A stretch of 64,000 nt of DNA from Amoebophrya sp. A120. Its lineage: Eukaryota; Sar; Dinophyceae; Syndiniales; Amoebophryaceae. The notes below the pieces were generated by a model. The model saw only the letters and a program-made list of their open reading frames with translations. It made no database searches and was not told where the DNA came from. The translations under genes were made by a program, and so were the position numbers. Location of the stretch: assembly GCA_905178155.1 (NCBI GenBank), contig CAJINV010000002.1, positions 8,877,412 to 8,941,411 on the forward strand, given 5' to 3'. The first letter of the stretch is position 1, and every line of letters begins with the position of its first letter. This document shows positions 64,000-64,000 of the stretch, piece by piece.

Positions 64000-64000
64000 C

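Noticed and set aside
1-64000. tRNA genes, rRNA genes and relict spliced-leader sequences
   Set aside because: None was noticed on reading both strands, but no covariance search was possible, so absence is not proven.

Overview
The window reads as nuclear DNA of an alveolate, most likely a dinoflagellate and, within them, a syndinialean parasite such as Amoebophrya. The reasons are: all 19 supported genes lie on the minus strand; the families are eukaryotic (SRP receptor alpha with an SRX domain, TRAPPC6/Trs33, topoisomerase III, NAT10/Kre33, EF-hand, ALY/REF-like); and four genes carry short terminal-inverted-repeat 'introner' elements as non-canonical introns. Unidirectional gene order is known for dinoflagellates, and TIR-bearing introners have been reported for Amoebophrya. 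The species assignment is inference.

Layout from right to left, the direction of transcription. 64.0-60.5 kb: 3' part of a large protein with a NEK-kinase-like tail. 59.6-55.4 kb: six-exon coiled-coil protein. 54.9-54.2 kb: small Rdx-like protein. 54.1-52.8 kb: four-EF-hand protein. 51.7-47.1 kb: NAT10. 46.4-41.8 kb: topoisomerase III. 40.6-34.8 kb: membrane-anchored Q/P-rich protein. 33.7-31.9 kb: TRAPPC6. 31.4-30.6 kb: single-pass membrane protein. 29.6-28.3 kb: ALY/REF-like RNA-binding protein. 27.5-26.3 kb: two small unknowns. 25.6-23.3 kb: SRP receptor alpha. 21.9-17.3 kb: mucin-like secreted or surface protein. 17.1-16.6 kb: small membrane protein. 15.8-14.4 kb: organellar IF-3. 13.7-9.3 kb and 6.1-1.2 kb: two very large unrecognised proteins (the second begins with a HicA-like domain), with a zinc-finger-like protein between them. 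The left end (13-227) holds a GC-rich palindromic tandem repeat.

The most interesting system is the set of eight introner elements at 17.5, 32.2, 32.8, 33.1, 44.4, 44.7, 47.35 and 47.7 kb. They fall into five sequence families of 206-322 bp with long terminal inverted repeats. All five families share the same terminal layout: a TAT(C) or TA end, about five variable bases, then an A-rich run. Each is flanked by a 5-bp target duplication, exact in seven of the eight. Removing one element plus one copy of the duplication restores the reading frame at every site, and at the topoisomerase, TRAPPC6 and NAT10 sites it rebuilds conserved protein motifs. None of the eight can be read as a GT-AG intron at any register, while 18 other introns placed here by reading frame are all GT-AG. 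Three host genes carry two insertions only 46-64 bp apart, giving micro-exons.

The genes do not form a functional pathway. They are housekeeping genes (secretion, vesicle tethering, RNA acetylation, DNA decatenation, mRNA export, organelle translation) mixed with lineage-specific low-complexity proteins. Exon limits come from reading frame, splice-site shape and family knowledge by eye; no alignment or search was run.
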